From the NCBI GenBank assembly GCA_905181815.1, contig CAJIZA010000003.1:62001-126000 (forward strand): a stretch of DNA of 64,000 bases. Direction: 5' to 3'. This DNA comes from an uncultured Planktomarina sp. (GTDB taxonomy: Bacteria; Pseudomonadota; Alphaproteobacteria; Rhodobacterales; Rhodobacteraceae). This document shows positions 9,678-18,966 of the stretch, in pieces. A model generated the notes under the pieces. It was not told where the DNA came from. It ran no database searches and saw nothing but the letters and a program-made list of their open reading frames with translations. The position numbers were made by a program, and so were the translations under genes. Positions within the stretch are counted from its first letter, which is position 1; each line of letters opens with the position of its first letter.

Positions 9678-10456
9678 CCGCACCCAGCAAATCTCATGGG
9701 CGCAAGTCGATCCGCGCAGCGCTCAAACCCAGAGCCCTCGATGGCGAAACGCCAGATTTGGCCGGTGTCTGGCGCGCGGATGTGATCACACTTTTTCCTG
9801 ATCTTTTCCCTGGAGTTCTGGGGGCCTCCCTCACAGGGAAGGGTCTAAAGGACGACAAGTGGCAATTGCACACCCATGATCTGCGCGCCTATGGCGAGGG
9901 CAAGCATCGCAATGTTGATGACACCCCAGCCGGTGGGGGAGCAGGTATGGTCATGCGTGCCGATGTATTGGGCCGAGCCTTGTCAGATATATTGCTGCGC
10001 CGCCCGCCCTGCCCAATTATCTACATGTCGCCCCGCGGCCGCCCCTTGACCCAAGCGCGCGCACAAGCTTTGGCCGATGGGCCGGGCGCTGTGGTCCTGT
10101 GTGGCCGGTTTGAGGGGATTGATCAAAGGGTGATTGATCACTTCAAAATCGAAGAAATCAGCATTGGAGACTATGTACTCTCCGGTGGCGAATTGGCGGC
10201 ACAGGTGATGCTTGACGCCGCTGTTCGCTTCATTCCTGGCGTGCTGGGCAACCAGGTCAGTACGGAACAAGAGAGCTTTTCCAACGGCCTGTTGGAACAC
10301 CCGCAATACACCCGCCCGCCCGTTTGGGAAGGACGTGAAATTCCGCCTGTGTTGCTGTCTGGCAATCATGGCAAAGTTGCACAATGGCAGGCCGAACAAT
10401 CCGAAGCCCTAACTCGAGACCACCGGCCAGATCTTTGGGAAAAATATCGGGATTAA
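9674..10456 (+). CDS. trmD: tRNA (guanine37-N1)-methyltransferase
   Basis: TrmD methylates G37 of tRNAs that have G at position 36, using SAM, and prevents frameshifting. The 260 residues include a short basic leader (about 30 residues) before the conserved [12 protein letters not shown]. The knotted SAM site shows in [15 protein letters not shown] and in [16 protein letters not shown]. The C-terminal helix domain contains [21 protein letters not shown]. It overlaps rimM by four bases. A 17-bp hairpin spans its stop codon. An alternative start inside the leader cannot be excluded. Confidence 0.96.
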   Translation: MTAPSKSHGRKSIRAALKPRALDGETPDLAGVWRADVITLFPDLFPGVLGASLTGKGLKDDKWQLHTHDLRAYGEGKHRNVDDTPAGGGAGMVMRADVLGRALSDILLRRPPCPIIYMSPRGRPLTQARAQALADGPGAVVLCGRFEGIDQRVIDHFKIEEISIGDYVLSGGELAAQVMLDAAVRFIPGVLGNQVSTEQESFSNGLLEHPQYTRPPVWEGREIPPVLLSGNHGKVAQWQAEQSEALTRDHRPDLWEKYRD

Positions 10457-10483
10457 GGCGCTCCTGAGCGCCTTAATCCCGAT
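10446..10483. repeat. Perfect 17-bp inverted repeat across the trmD stop codon
   Basis: The arms are ATCGGGATTAAGGCGCT and its exact complement, separated by CCTG. The trmD stop (10454-10456) is inside the left arm. On the plus strand no clear T-run follows (CTATTCTC), so this is more likely an RNA-stabilising 3' hairpin than a strong terminator. Read on the minus strand it is followed by ATTTTC. The rest of the gap to 10746 is probable rplS leader, with a small hairpin TCGTGG/CCACGA at 10711-10727, and holds no gene I can support. Confidence 0.7.
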
Positions 10484-10746
10484 CTATTCTCTTGCTTTGT
10501 CAGCAGTCTCGAAATATATGGCAAAGGCCTGTTCCAGAAATGGATTCGGGCGGCTGTGCTAGTTCGTTTTCGATTATACGTGCTCCCTTTCTTCGGGGCC
10601 TGCGGATCAACAAACCCATTCGTACAGCGACAAGCAACGACGACCTGATCTCTAGCGGGCACTGCGGTGGACCCGGAAGAAGACTGAGAGCTCTGAGGTG
10701 GTATCAAACTTCGTGGAACAACCACGAGCAACCATAGGAGCGTCAG

Positions 10747-11118
10747 ATGAATCTGATTGCACAATTAGAGGCGGAACAAATTGCCGTCCTTGGGAAAGAC
10801 ATTCCCGATTTCAAAGCCGGTGACACCGTGCGTGTTGGTTTTAAAGTAACCGAGGGCACCAGAAGCCGGGTTCAGAACTACGAAGGCGTATGTATAGCAC
10901 GCAACAATGGCGTTGGTATCTCAGGATCGTTCACGGTTCGTAAGATTTCGTTTGGTGAAGGCGTGGAACGTGTGTTCCCTCTGCATTCCACCAACATCGA
11001 CAGCATCACCGTTGTCCGCCGTGGTCGCGTACGTCGCGCCAAGCTGTATTACCTCCGGGATCGTCGTGGTAAATCCGCACGTATCGTAGAGCAAACCAAC
11101 TATAAACCCAAGTCTTAA
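10747..11118 (+). CDS. rplS: 50S ribosomal protein L19
   Basis: L19 sits at the 30S-50S interface. The 123 residues are the usual length. Conserved blocks are [51 protein letters not shown] and [18 protein letters not shown]. The ATG follows AGGAGCG at a good distance. A 290-base leader with a small hairpin just upstream of the binding site could carry its own promoter or autoregulatory structure; no function for it can be assigned here. rpmE follows after 11 bases. Confidence 0.97.
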   Translation: MNLIAQLEAEQIAVLGKDIPDFKAGDTVRVGFKVTEGTRSRVQNYEGVCIARNNGVGISGSFTVRKISFGEGVERVFPLHSTNIDSITVVRRGRVRRAKLYYLRDRRGKSARIVEQTNYKPKS

Positions 11119-11129
11119 GGAGCGGGACC

Positions 11130-11351
11130 ATGAAAAAAGATACCCATCCAGACTATCACTTCATCAATGTCAAAATGACCAATGGCGACATCATACAAAT
11201 GCGCTCTACCTATGGCGCAGATGGCGATCAACTGTCTTTGGACATCGACCCCTCCGTGCATCCGGCTTGGACCGGTGGCGGCGCGCGCTTGATGGACACT
11301 GGCGGCCGTGTGTCAAAGTTCAAAAAGAAATACGAAGGTTTGGGCTTCTAA
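11130..11351 (+). CDS. rpmE: 50S ribosomal protein L31
   Basis: The 73 residues begin [20 protein letters not shown] and end [12 protein letters not shown], both typical of L31. The zinc-binding CxxC pair found in some L31 proteins is absent, which places it among the Cys-free forms that are common in Rhodobacterales. It is cotranscribed with rplS (11-base gap, AAGGAG binding site). A strong terminator follows. Confidence 0.95.
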   Translation: MKKDTHPDYHFINVKMTNGDIIQMRSTYGADGDQLSLDIDPSVHPAWTGGGARLMDTGGRVSKFKKKYEGLGF

Positions 11352-11373
11352 GCCATTCCCCTTCACAAATAGT

Positions 11374-11405
11374 AAAGGCCGGCTTCTTGGAGCCGGTCTT
11401 TTTTG
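11374..11405 (+). terminator. Rho-independent terminator after rpmE
   Basis: GGCCGGCT and AGCCGGTC pair around TCTTGG and are followed by six T. It closes the ffh-to-rpmE gene block. Confidence 0.88.
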
Positions 11406-11526
11406 TTGGCTTTGCTCCATGCATCGAAGAAAATCGAAATGGGTAAGCCCCTTCGCAAGGTTCTTTCCTTGTCCGCGTTGAGCGTCTATATCCGCGGCAA
11501 AATACACTAAATTTAAGAGGCATGAG

Positions 11527-12336
11527 ATGGCGCATATTATCGTCGTAGGCAATGAAAAGGGCGGTTCCGGCAAGTCGACCACAACCATGCATCTGGCCAC
11601 CGCTTTGGCGCGTATGGGTCACCGGGTGGGTGGTCTGGATTTGGACTTACGCCAAAAAACATTCGGCCAATATGTCACCAACCGCATCCGCTATGCAGCC
11701 CAAAGTGATATCACGCTCCAATCGCCCAATTACATTGATTTTCCTGAAATTGCAGAAGCCGATCTTAATCCGGGTGAAAACCTGATGGACCGCCGCCTTT
11801 CGGCCGCTGTAGAACTGCTGGAGCCACAGTCTGATTTCATCGTGATTGATTGCCCAGGCAGCCACACGCGCATGTCTCAAATGGCCCATGCTATGGCCAA
11901 TACCCTCATCACCCCGCTCAATGACAGCTTCGTCGACTTTGATCTTCTGGCAAAAATTGAGAGCGATGGGATCACGGTGAAAGGTCCGTCTGTCTATTCC
12001 GAAATGGTATGGAGCGCGCGACAATTGCGCGCTCAGGCCGGGCTGGCGCCCCTGGATTGGATCGTGGTGCGCAACCGGCTCGGTGCGCAAAATATGATCA
12101 ACAAACAAAAAATGGGCGATGCCATCGCGCTCCTCGCCAGGCGCATCGGATTTCGCGTGGCGCCCGGATTTGGCGAACGGGTGATCTTTCGCGAGTTATT
12201 TCCCCGCGGTCTCACCCTTCTTGATCTCAAGGATGTAGGGATCAATCAGTTGAGCATGTCCAATATCGCCGCGCGGCAAGAGCTGCGCGAATTGGTCAAG
12301 GCCCTAAACCTTCCCAATGTGTCGGTTGCTTTTTAA
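11527..12336 (+). CDS. mipZ: Division-plane positioning ATPase MipZ
   Basis: MipZ is a ParA/MinD-like ATPase that binds the origin-proximal ParB complex and inhibits FtsZ, so that division occurs at midcell. The 269 residues begin with a deviant Walker A motif, GNEKGGSGKSTTTMHLA (from about residue 7). Next comes the MipZ-like stretch LDLDLRQKTFGQYVTNR, then FIVIDCPGSHTRMSQ (Walker B region) and ITPLNDSFVDFDLL. The combination of RQ after the switch region and VWSARQLRAQAG is characteristic of MipZ rather than of plasmid ParA. AAGAGG precedes the ATG. It stands alone and ends convergently with the kinase gene, overlapping it by four bases. Confidence 0.92.
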   Translation: MAHIIVVGNEKGGSGKSTTTMHLATALARMGHRVGGLDLDLRQKTFGQYVTNRIRYAAQSDITLQSPNYIDFPEIAEADLNPGENLMDRRLSAAVELLEPQSDFIVIDCPGSHTRMSQMAHAMANTLITPLNDSFVDFDLLAKIESDGITVKGPSVYSEMVWSARQLRAQAGLAPLDWIVVRNRLGAQNMINKQKMGDAIALLARRIGFRVAPGFGERVIFRELFPRGLTLLDLKDVGINQLSMSNIAARQELRELVKALNLPNVSVAF

Positions 12337-13265
12337 AGCAATTCCGCACTGCTAGGTGGATCACAGCCTTCACGTCCACAGTTGATAGCTGCCGCTCTGG
12401 CGGCCCGGCTCAAAACATCTTGCAACCTAGCCTGCGGCAGCTCTGACAAGGCCGTCTGCGTGAGCGGATCTGCGCCATTGAGGCAGCTCAATACAGTTCC
12501 CATGAAGGTATCCCCAGCGCCAACCGTATCGATCAATTTCCCCACAGGGTGAGCCGGCACGATGACCCTGTTACCATTGCAATATCCAAGGGCGCCCTCG
12601 GCTCCTTTGGTGATGATGGTCAGCTTGGCTGTGGCTTTGGCCAGCAATGCCTCGCAAGCCGCTTCAAATGACAACTCGGGATAAATCCACTCCAGGTCTT
12701 CATCACTGAGTTTGATCACATCCGAATGCCACATCAAATGCCATAGGCGCGCAAGGTAAGACTCGCGGTCTGAAATCAGCATAGGGCGCACATTGGGATC
12801 CAGAGTGGTGACGATACCCGCTTTATGTTTCGCAACGAAAAATTCAGTCCAAGCCTCCGCATCCACCCCAGCTATGATGGACAATGAGGTCAGATGAAAA
12901 GCGTGGCCGTCTTTCGGGAAATAGGCATTGAGGGAGGGTAAATCTACCTGCCGTTCAGCCGTATCACCTCGGTAAAATTGATAACTAGGCTGGCCGTTAA
13001 CCAAAGTTACCACCGCCAACGACGAGGATTTTTCCGACCGCGGGCTGAGCAGTATCACCCCATCGGCCACCATTTTATCAGCCAGAAAATGCCCCAGATT
13101 ATCCTGCGCTATGGGGGTAATGAAGCCTACGTCTTGCCCCTGCCGCGCCGTTGCGCGGGCCGTGTTATAACCAGAGCCCCCGCGGACACCTGCGAATGAA
13201 ACCGCAGCATCGTTGCGCGATAACTCAATGAGATCAATTAAATTGTCTCCCCCAACAACCAGCAT
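12333..13265 (-). CDS. PfkB-family carbohydrate kinase (fructokinase-like)
   Basis: It is a ribokinase-fold sugar kinase. The N-terminal glycine-rich block VSFAGVRGGSGYNTARATARQG and the C-terminal signature LIDTVGAGDTFMGTVLS, with the catalytic Asp, identify the family. The 310-residue form starting MLVVGGDNLIDL (ATG at 13265) fits; the open frame continues upstream but into a divergent control region. Fructose, ribose or a related sugar is likely; the sequence does not settle it. It is divergent from pobA and convergent with mipZ. Confidence 0.87.
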   Translation of the reverse strand: MLVVGGDNLIDLIELSRNDAAVSFAGVRGGSGYNTARATARQGQDVGFITPIAQDNLGHFLADKMVADGVILLSPRSEKSSSLAVVTLVNGQPSYQFYRGDTAERQVDLPSLNAYFPKDGHAFHLTSLSIIAGVDAEAWTEFFVAKHKAGIVTTLDPNVRPMLISDRESYLARLWHLMWHSDVIKLSDEDLEWIYPELSFEAACEALLAKATAKLTIITKGAEGALGYCNGNRVIVPAHPVGKLIDTVGAGDTFMGTVLSCLNGADPLTQTALSELPQARLQDVLSRAARAAAINCGREGCDPPSSAELL

Positions 13266-13356
13266 AAGGCCCCCTTTGGAACAAAATTCGCGCCAACCTA
13301 GCGATAATTTGGGGTGAGGCGAAAATATATTTTTGACTTTCACTAGTGTTTTTTTG

Positions 13357-13370
13357 CCATTGCGCAATGG
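13357..13370. promoter_or_regulatory. 14-bp perfect palindrome between the kinase gene and pobA
   Basis: CCATTGCGCAATGG is an exact palindrome in the 216-base divergent region. Its position, 92 bases before the kinase start and 112 before pobA, fits an operator for a dimeric regulator. No regulator gene is adjacent, so the binding protein is unknown. Confidence 0.35.
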
Positions 13371-13481
13371 GCGATTGCACTTGTCGAAGCCAAATGCCTC
13401 CATGCTTGAACTCTCGCCCAGATTCGACCACTGTTACACTGGCGCTTCTGATGCGCAGATTTGATTGTTGCGAGACAGGCT

Positions 13482-14660
13482 ATGAGTGAGTGTACGACAC
13501 AAATTGTCATCATCGGCGGCGGCCCTTCCGGGCTACTTTTGTCGCAATTGCTGCATAAACGCGGCATTCAATCGGTGGTATTAGAGCGAAAGTCCAAAGA
13601 CTATGTGCTCAGTCGTATTCGCGCGGGCGTCTTGGAACGCGGTCTGTTGGGGCTGATGAAAGAGGCTGGGATTGGCAGCCGAATGGCCAGGGAAGGCTTC
13701 GCCCATGACGGCACGCTGATCTCCTACGGTGACGAGATGTTTCGCATCGATTTTAAGGAGCTTACAGGGCATTCTATCATGGTTTACGGGCAAACTGAAG
13801 TCACCCGAGATCTTTATGATGCGCGCGAAGCCATGGGCGGCCAGATTGAGTATAATGTGGAAGACGTTGAGATTCACGATCTCGAAAGCAACGCGGCCAC
13901 TGTAACCTATCGCCAAGACGGGCAACCCCATAAGATCAGCTGTGATTTTGTGGCCGGATGTGATGGGTATCATGGGGTTAGTCGCAAAACCATTCCGAGT
14001 GAGAGCCGCAAAGAGTATGAAAAACTCTACCCCTTCGGCTGGCTTGGGATCTTGTCACGCACACCTCCGGTCAGCCATGAGCTGATCTATGCAAATTCCG
14101 AACGCGGATTTGCACTTTGCTCTATGCGCAGTGAAAACCTCAGCCGGTATTACATCCAATGCGACCTGTCCGACCGACCAGAGGATTGGAGCGATGCGGA
14201 CTTTTGGGCCGAATTGAAGCGCCGGTTGCCACCAGAGGTGGCGGAAAAAATGGTCACGGGCCCTTCGATAGAAAAAAGCATCGCACCCCTACGGTCATTT
14301 GTCAGCGAGCCAATGCGTTGGGGCCGCTTATTTCTCTGCGGCGATGCCGCCCACATCGTACCACCCACCGGCGCAAAAGGCCTCAATACAGCCGCCTCTG
14401 ATGTGCATTATCTTTATAATGGTTTGCGACAGTTTTACGAGACAGGCGATGCAGCGGGGATTGATGGCTACTCCGAGTTGGCCCTCGCCCGAGTTTGGAA
14501 GGCCGAACGCTTCAGCTGGTGGTTCTCATCGCTCATGCATCGTTATCCAGACCAAAGCGCCTTCGATTTTAAGATGCAGACGGCAGAAATAGAATTCTTG
14601 CGCAGCAATCGCGCCGCGCAACAAGCTATGGCTGAAAACTATGTTGGCCTGCCCTATTGA
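13482..14660 (+). CDS. pobA: 4-hydroxybenzoate 3-monooxygenase
   Basis: PobA hydroxylates 4-hydroxybenzoate to protocatechuate with NADPH and O2, feeding the beta-ketoadipate pathway. The 392 residues match the family length. Motifs are the FAD-binding IIGGGPSGLLLSQLLH at the N-terminus, SRIRAGVLERG, which is characteristic of PobA, and the second FAD motif FLCGDAAHIVPPTGAKGLNTAASD. The ATG at 13482 removes seven unconserved residues from the longer open frame. kynU follows 63 bases later on the same strand, so an aromatic-catabolic operon is plausible. No PobR gene is seen nearby. Confidence 0.95.
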   Translation: MSECTTQIVIIGGGPSGLLLSQLLHKRGIQSVVLERKSKDYVLSRIRAGVLERGLLGLMKEAGIGSRMAREGFAHDGTLISYGDEMFRIDFKELTGHSIMVYGQTEVTRDLYDAREAMGGQIEYNVEDVEIHDLESNAATVTYRQDGQPHKISCDFVAGCDGYHGVSRKTIPSESRKEYEKLYPFGWLGILSRTPPVSHELIYANSERGFALCSMRSENLSRYYIQCDLSDRPEDWSDADFWAELKRRLPPEVAEKMVTGPSIEKSIAPLRSFVSEPMRWGRLFLCGDAAHIVPPTGAKGLNTAASDVHYLYNGLRQFYETGDAAGIDGYSELALARVWKAERFSWWFSSLMHRYPDQSAFDFKMQTAEIEFLRSNRAAQQAMAENYVGLPY

Positions 14661-14723
14661 TCGCGCCACGTGACTAAAGACAATCACAGGTCACAAATAT
14701 TTTCAGACCGAGAGGGAGTCTCA

Positions 14724-15920
14724 ATGACTGATTTTGCGAAGACCCGACAGATGTTCGATATTCCGCCAGGTATGATCTATCTCAACGGCAATTCCCTTGG
14801 CCCAATGCCAAAAGCGGCTCCCAAAGCGATAAACAGCTTTTTAATGGATGAATGGCGCACTGAGCTGGTCCGGGGCTGGAACACGAAAAACTGGTTCATG
14901 CAGAGCAATTCGCTCGGTGACAGGTTGGGGCGTTTGGCAGGTGCCCCTGCGGGCAGTACCGTGGTCGGAGACACGCTCTCGATAAGGGTATTCCAAGCGG
15001 TCGCCGCCGCGCTCGCCTTGGCCCCCAAGCGCCGGGTGATCCTATCAGACAGCGGCAACTTCCCCACAGATCTTTACATGGTTGAAGGGCTCATGGGTTT
15101 GCGTGATGTGGGTTACGAGCTGCGCACCCCCACGCCTGAGGATGTTTTGGATCATATCACGGAAGAGGTGGCCACCGTTATGGTCACAGAGGTTGATTAC
15201 CGCAGCGGCCGCAAACATGACATGCAGGCCATTATCAAAAAAGCACACAGCGTTGGTGCAACAGTGGTTTGGGACTTGGCCCATTCAATCGGTGCTATTC
15301 CTGTAGATGTATATGGCACAGATGCCGACTTCGCAGTCGGATGCACCTATAAATTCCTCAATGCTGGCCCCGGCGGACCAGCATTCATCTATGTCGCACC
15401 TCGTTTGATCGATCAGGTGGAGCCCGTGCTCTCAGGCTGGTTTGCGCATGAGGCACCATTTGCTTTTGATCTCAACTTTCGTCCGATGCCAGGAAAAATT
15501 GATCGCATGCGGATCGGCACCCCGTCAATTGCGGCGTTCTCTTTGCTTGGAGCCGCACTGGATATTTGGGATGGGATAGATATGTTAGATTTGCGGATCC
15601 GGTCAATTAAGCTTTCAGAAGCCCTGATTTCCGGTGTTGAGGCCAAATGCCCCGGCTTAACCCTCGCCAGCCCACGCGATCCCGAGCAGCGCGGCAGCCA
15701 TGTGGCCTTTGAATTTGAACATGGCTATGCCTGTATGCAAGCTCTGATTGCTCAAGGGGTAATCGGAGATTTTAGAGCTCCTAATATTATGCGCTTTGGC
15801 GTCACACCCTTGTTCACCAGCTTGGAAGACATCACCCACGCGGTTGATATTCTGGCCAATATATTAACTAAAAAAACTTGGCAGAACCCAGAATTTCAAA
15901 ATAGAGCCTTGGTGACCTAA
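14724..15920 (+). CDS. kynU: Kynureninase
   Basis: This PLP enzyme cleaves kynurenine to anthranilate and alanine. The 398 residues show IYLNGNSLGPMPK at the N-terminus, WDLAHSIGAIPVDV with the PLP-contacting Asp, and the lysine site GCTYKFLNAGPGGPAF near residue 210. The start at 14724 follows GAGGGAG. It is probably cotranscribed with pobA. Tryptophan 2,3-dioxygenase and formamidase genes, which would complete the pathway, are not in the window. No damage is visible. Confidence 0.93.
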   Translation: MTDFAKTRQMFDIPPGMIYLNGNSLGPMPKAAPKAINSFLMDEWRTELVRGWNTKNWFMQSNSLGDRLGRLAGAPAGSTVVGDTLSIRVFQAVAAALALAPKRRVILSDSGNFPTDLYMVEGLMGLRDVGYELRTPTPEDVLDHITEEVATVMVTEVDYRSGRKHDMQAIIKKAHSVGATVVWDLAHSIGAIPVDVYGTDADFAVGCTYKFLNAGPGGPAFIYVAPRLIDQVEPVLSGWFAHEAPFAFDLNFRPMPGKIDRMRIGTPSIAAFSLLGAALDIWDGIDMLDLRIRSIKLSEALISGVEAKCPGLTLASPRDPEQRGSHVAFEFEHGYACMQALIAQGVIGDFRAPNIMRFGVTPLFTSLEDITHAVDILANILTKKTWQNPEFQNRALVT

Positions 15921-16052
15921 AGCAGCCTGACGCAGCGATTGCATGTTTTAGCCCAATTGGCTCCTCATAGGTTGATTGGAAGCACAAAAACCTCTTTCAG
16001 TTAAAGTGAAGAAGGTTTCCATAATATATATTAAAAATACATTGGCTACCAA

Positions 16053-16200
16053 TTGGTGCTGCACAATTATCGCTGGGCAAAAGCCCTCGAAGACCAGTGC
16101 CTAACTTTTCAAGCCGCACTCGCTCGCAACGCAGAGGCGGCGACAGAGCAATTGGAATCCCATTTGCGTAAAAGCGTTTCTTCTCTCTTGCGGCCAATTA
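16053..16200 (+). pseudogene. Remnant of a GntR/FCD-family regulator
   Basis: Within the 347-base gap between kynU and the GST gene, a short frame reads ALEDQCLTFQAALARNAEA followed by ATEQLESHLRKSVSSLL. This resembles the C-terminal helices of FCD-domain GntR regulators, where an ALARDAEAA-LL--HL pattern is typical. No DNA-binding domain or plausible start precedes it. I read it as the tail of a lost regulator, possibly of kynU or the GST gene. The call rests on pattern recognition of a short segment. The rest of the gap shows no gene. Confidence 0.4.
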
Positions 16201-16267
16201 ACGCCCTTCGCCATTGTGTTTTCGACTACGCAACCTATGTTGAGCCACGAAGATATTGGAGAGTAAA

Positions 16268-17107
16268 ATGGCCTATACCCCCCCCAAAATTTGGACATGG
16301 GACGCCCAAAATGGTGGCAAATTTGGCAACATCAACCGGCCTATTGCCGGGCCAACCTTCGAGAAAGAGCTCCCCCTTGGCCAGCATCCTTTGCAGTTAT
16401 ATTCTCAAGGCACGCCCAATGGTGTGAAAGTCACAGTGATGCTCGAAGAGCTGCTCGCGCTTGGGCATGAGAGTGCAGAATATGACGCCTGGCTGATCCC
16501 CATCAGTGACGGAGCGCAGTTCGGTAGCGGGTTTGTAGGCCTCAACCCCAATTCCAAGATTCCAGCCATATTGGATCAAGAAACTGGGCTTCGTATCTTC
16601 GAAAGTGGATCAATTTTGATTTATCTGGCCGAAAAATTTGGTGAATTTCTTCCAAAGGATATCGCTAAGCGTACCGAGACATTGAATTGGCTATTTTGGC
16701 TCCATGGATCTGCCCCCTATTTGGGCGGCGGCTTTGGTCATTTTTACGCCTATGCGCCAGAGAAATTTGAATATTCCATCAATCGCTTCTCAATGGAGGC
16801 GAAACGCCAACTCGACGTGCTCGACCGCAACCTGGCAGAGCGGCAATTTTTGGCTGGAGACAGCTATTCCATCGCAGATATTGCGACAGCCCCATGGTAC
16901 GGTGCCTTGGTCAATGGTTTGCTCTATGATGCAGCAGAGTTCCTTGACGTGACCAGCTATAAAAATGTGACGCGTTGGGCCGAGGAAATCTTTGCCCGCC
17001 CTGCCTTTCAGCGCGGCCGCATGGTCAACCGCACCCATGGGCCAGCCGCTGAACTTCTGGCAGAGCGTCATAGCGCAAGCGATTTTGAGAACCTGCACAA
17101 GGCATAA
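16268..17107 (+). CDS. Glutathione S-transferase family protein, YghU-like
   Basis: The 279 residues match the long YghU branch of GSTs, which bind glutathione or glutathione disulfide and act as disulfide reductases or peroxidases. The N-terminal extension (YTPPKIWTWDAQNGGKFGNIN) precedes the thioredoxin-like domain, with LYSQGTPNGVKVTVMLEE and PNSKIPAI. The helical C-domain contains GDSYSIADIATAPWYG. I chose the ATG at 16268 (MAYTPPK), which follows GGAGAG. The substrate is unknown. Confidence 0.88.
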   Translation: MAYTPPKIWTWDAQNGGKFGNINRPIAGPTFEKELPLGQHPLQLYSQGTPNGVKVTVMLEELLALGHESAEYDAWLIPISDGAQFGSGFVGLNPNSKIPAILDQETGLRIFESGSILIYLAEKFGEFLPKDIAKRTETLNWLFWLHGSAPYLGGGFGHFYAYAPEKFEYSINRFSMEAKRQLDVLDRNLAERQFLAGDSYSIADIATAPWYGALVNGLLYDAAEFLDVTSYKNVTRWAEEIFARPAFQRGRMVNRTHGPAAELLAERHSASDFENLHKA

Positions 17108-17207
17108 ACACCACTGACCCTGCCAATCTGTGCACAATGGTGCTTTCAAACTTGCCAATCTTTGCGCCTTGCCGGCATAATCCAATCAGTTTCATCGGAG
17201 GGGTCTC

Positions 17208-18146
17208 ATGTTCAAAACAGCGTTGGTCACAGGCGGCAATGGCAATCTTGGCCGTTTGGTGGCGCAGCATCTGGAAGCCATCGGCACACGAGTTGTAAGT
17301 TTCGACCTGCCCGGCAGTGAAGGCGCCCATTGCGATCCACGGCATGCCGTCGTCTTAGGTGATATGCGAGACCAGAGCCTCTTGGAGGACATGCTCGTCG
17401 CCTACAAGCCTGACATGGTGATCCACCTAGCATCCATGCTTTCGGGCAGCTCTGAAGCCAATCCCGAATTGGCTTGGGAAGTGAACGCCTCTAGTTCCAT
17501 TCGCTTGATGCGCCTGTGTTTGGACCGAAACATCGGACCTTTTTTCTTCGCCAGCACCGCGGCAACCTATGGTCCTGACCTGGCCAGTCCAGTTGCATTG
17601 AACACGCCCCAGTGGCCCGAAAATATTTATGGCGCAACCAAAGTCGCGGTAGAGCGCATGGGTGTTTACCTCAAATTAAAGCAGGGATTTGATTTTCGCT
17701 GCCTGAGGTTCCCTATGGTTCTGTCCCCCTCAGCCCCAGCCGGTGCCATGACCGCCTATCCAAGCCACGCTATCGCGGCGGCGGCCAGAGGCGACAATTT
17801 CGTTATGCCAGTTGCCCCAGATACCGGCATGTCGACGCTTTACCTCAATGATGTGACACGCAGTATCGTTGAAATTTGCTCTGCCCAGCGGGCTGCATTA
17901 ACCCAACATGCCTATAATCTGCATAGCTACATGTTCACGGCCCAAGACCTGGTGGAGGCAATCCTAAACCGTTTTCCTGATTTTACCTGCACGTTCACCC
18001 CAGACAGCCCGACTGATGACCTCATCCAGCGCTGGCCAGATGTCTTTGATGATAGCGCTGCGCGGGCAGATTGGGGCTGGGCGCCGCATTATGACTTTGA
18101 CGCCACCATTGAGGCGCTGGTGCAATTCGCGAAAGCCCAAAGGTAA
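17208..18146 (+). CDS. NAD-dependent epimerase/dehydratase family protein
   Basis: It is an extended short-chain dehydrogenase with an N-terminal Rossmann motif TGGNGNLGRLVAQHL and a catalytic YxxxK in ENIYGATKVAVERMG (about residue 143). The 312 residues are the usual length for the sugar-epimerase/threonine-dehydrogenase-like branch. TCGGAGGG precedes the ATG. The stop is followed after 10 bases by an enoyl-CoA hydratase gene, so the two are likely cotranscribed. The substrate cannot be read from sequence. Confidence 0.85.
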   Translation: MFKTALVTGGNGNLGRLVAQHLEAIGTRVVSFDLPGSEGAHCDPRHAVVLGDMRDQSLLEDMLVAYKPDMVIHLASMLSGSSEANPELAWEVNASSSIRLMRLCLDRNIGPFFFASTAATYGPDLASPVALNTPQWPENIYGATKVAVERMGVYLKLKQGFDFRCLRFPMVLSPSAPAGAMTAYPSHAIAAAARGDNFVMPVAPDTGMSTLYLNDVTRSIVEICSAQRAALTQHAYNLHSYMFTAQDLVEAILNRFPDFTCTFTPDSPTDDLIQRWPDVFDDSAARADWGWAPHYDFDATIEALVQFAKAQR

Positions 18147-18156
18147 AGGCCCTGAC

Positions 18157-18948
18157 ATGAGCTCCTATGACACCCTGTTAATCTCCAGACCTGCGAACCA
18201 TGTCGTGCAAATCACTTTGAACCGCCCTGATTTTGCCAATGCGTTCAACACGCAAATGGCTTTGGATCTGGTGGATATTTTTGAATCTCTGTCCATGGAC
18301 CCCAGCGAAACCCACGCGATCATTCTCACCGGATCTGGCACCCGCGCCTTTTGTGCAGGCGGGGATTTGAAAGAACGCCATGGGATGACCAACGCCGCAT
18401 GGTCTAAACAGCATTTGATCTATGAGCGCATGGCCCGCGCAGTAATTACTTGCCCGATTCCCATAATTGGGGCCATAAATGGTGCGGCTTATGGAGGCGG
18501 ATGCGAGTTGGCCGCAGCCGTCGATTTTGCCTATGTGGCCCATGGCGCGCGTTTTGCGCAGACCGAAGTTAAAATCGGCATCATTCCTGGCGCGGGCGGC
18601 ACACAGACCCTTGCGCGCGCGATTGGGGAGCGACGGGCCAAGGAATTGATCCTCACAGGTGAGGTCTTCACGGCCGAGCAAGCTCTAGACTGGGGTCTCG
18701 CCAATGCCATCTACCCGATTGAAGAGTTGCTCCCCGCAGCGCTCAAGGCCGCCAAAACCATTGCCAGCAACGCGCCGATTGCAGTGCGGCAAGCCAAACT
18801 GGCGATTGGGCGCGGGGGCGGATTGGGGCTGGCAGATGGGTTGGCTATGGAAATCGAGGCCTATAATCGCACCATTCCCACCGAGGATCGCCGCGAAGGG
18901 GTGGCCGCATTCAATGAAAAACGCCCACCAATGTTTCGCGGACAGTGA
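18157..18948 (+). CDS. Enoyl-CoA hydratase/isomerase family protein
   Basis: It is a crotonase-fold enzyme acting on acyl-CoA thioesters. The 263 residues contain the oxyanion-hole motifs SGTRAFCAGGDLKER and INGAAYGGGCELA, and the catalytic-region motif ETEVKIGIIPGAGGTQ (here QTEVKIGIIPGAGGTQ) that carries the hydratase Glu. The ATG at 18157 was chosen because the longer open frame from 18016 only overlaps the preceding gene. It ends convergently with a 3-hydroxyacyl-CoA-dehydrogenase-like gene. Together with the flanking dehydrogenases it suggests a degradation pathway through CoA thioesters, but the substrate is unknown. Confidence 0.88.
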   Translation: MSSYDTLLISRPANHVVQITLNRPDFANAFNTQMALDLVDIFESLSMDPSETHAIILTGSGTRAFCAGGDLKERHGMTNAAWSKQHLIYERMARAVITCPIPIIGAINGAAYGGGCELAAAVDFAYVAHGARFAQTEVKIGIIPGAGGTQTLARAIGERRAKELILTGEVFTAEQALDWGLANAIYPIEELLPAALKAAKTIASNAPIAVRQAKLAIGRGGGLGLADGLAMEIEAYNRTIPTEDRREGVAAFNEKRPPMFRGQ

Positions 18949-18966
18949 CCCAAAGCTGAGCGCAGC

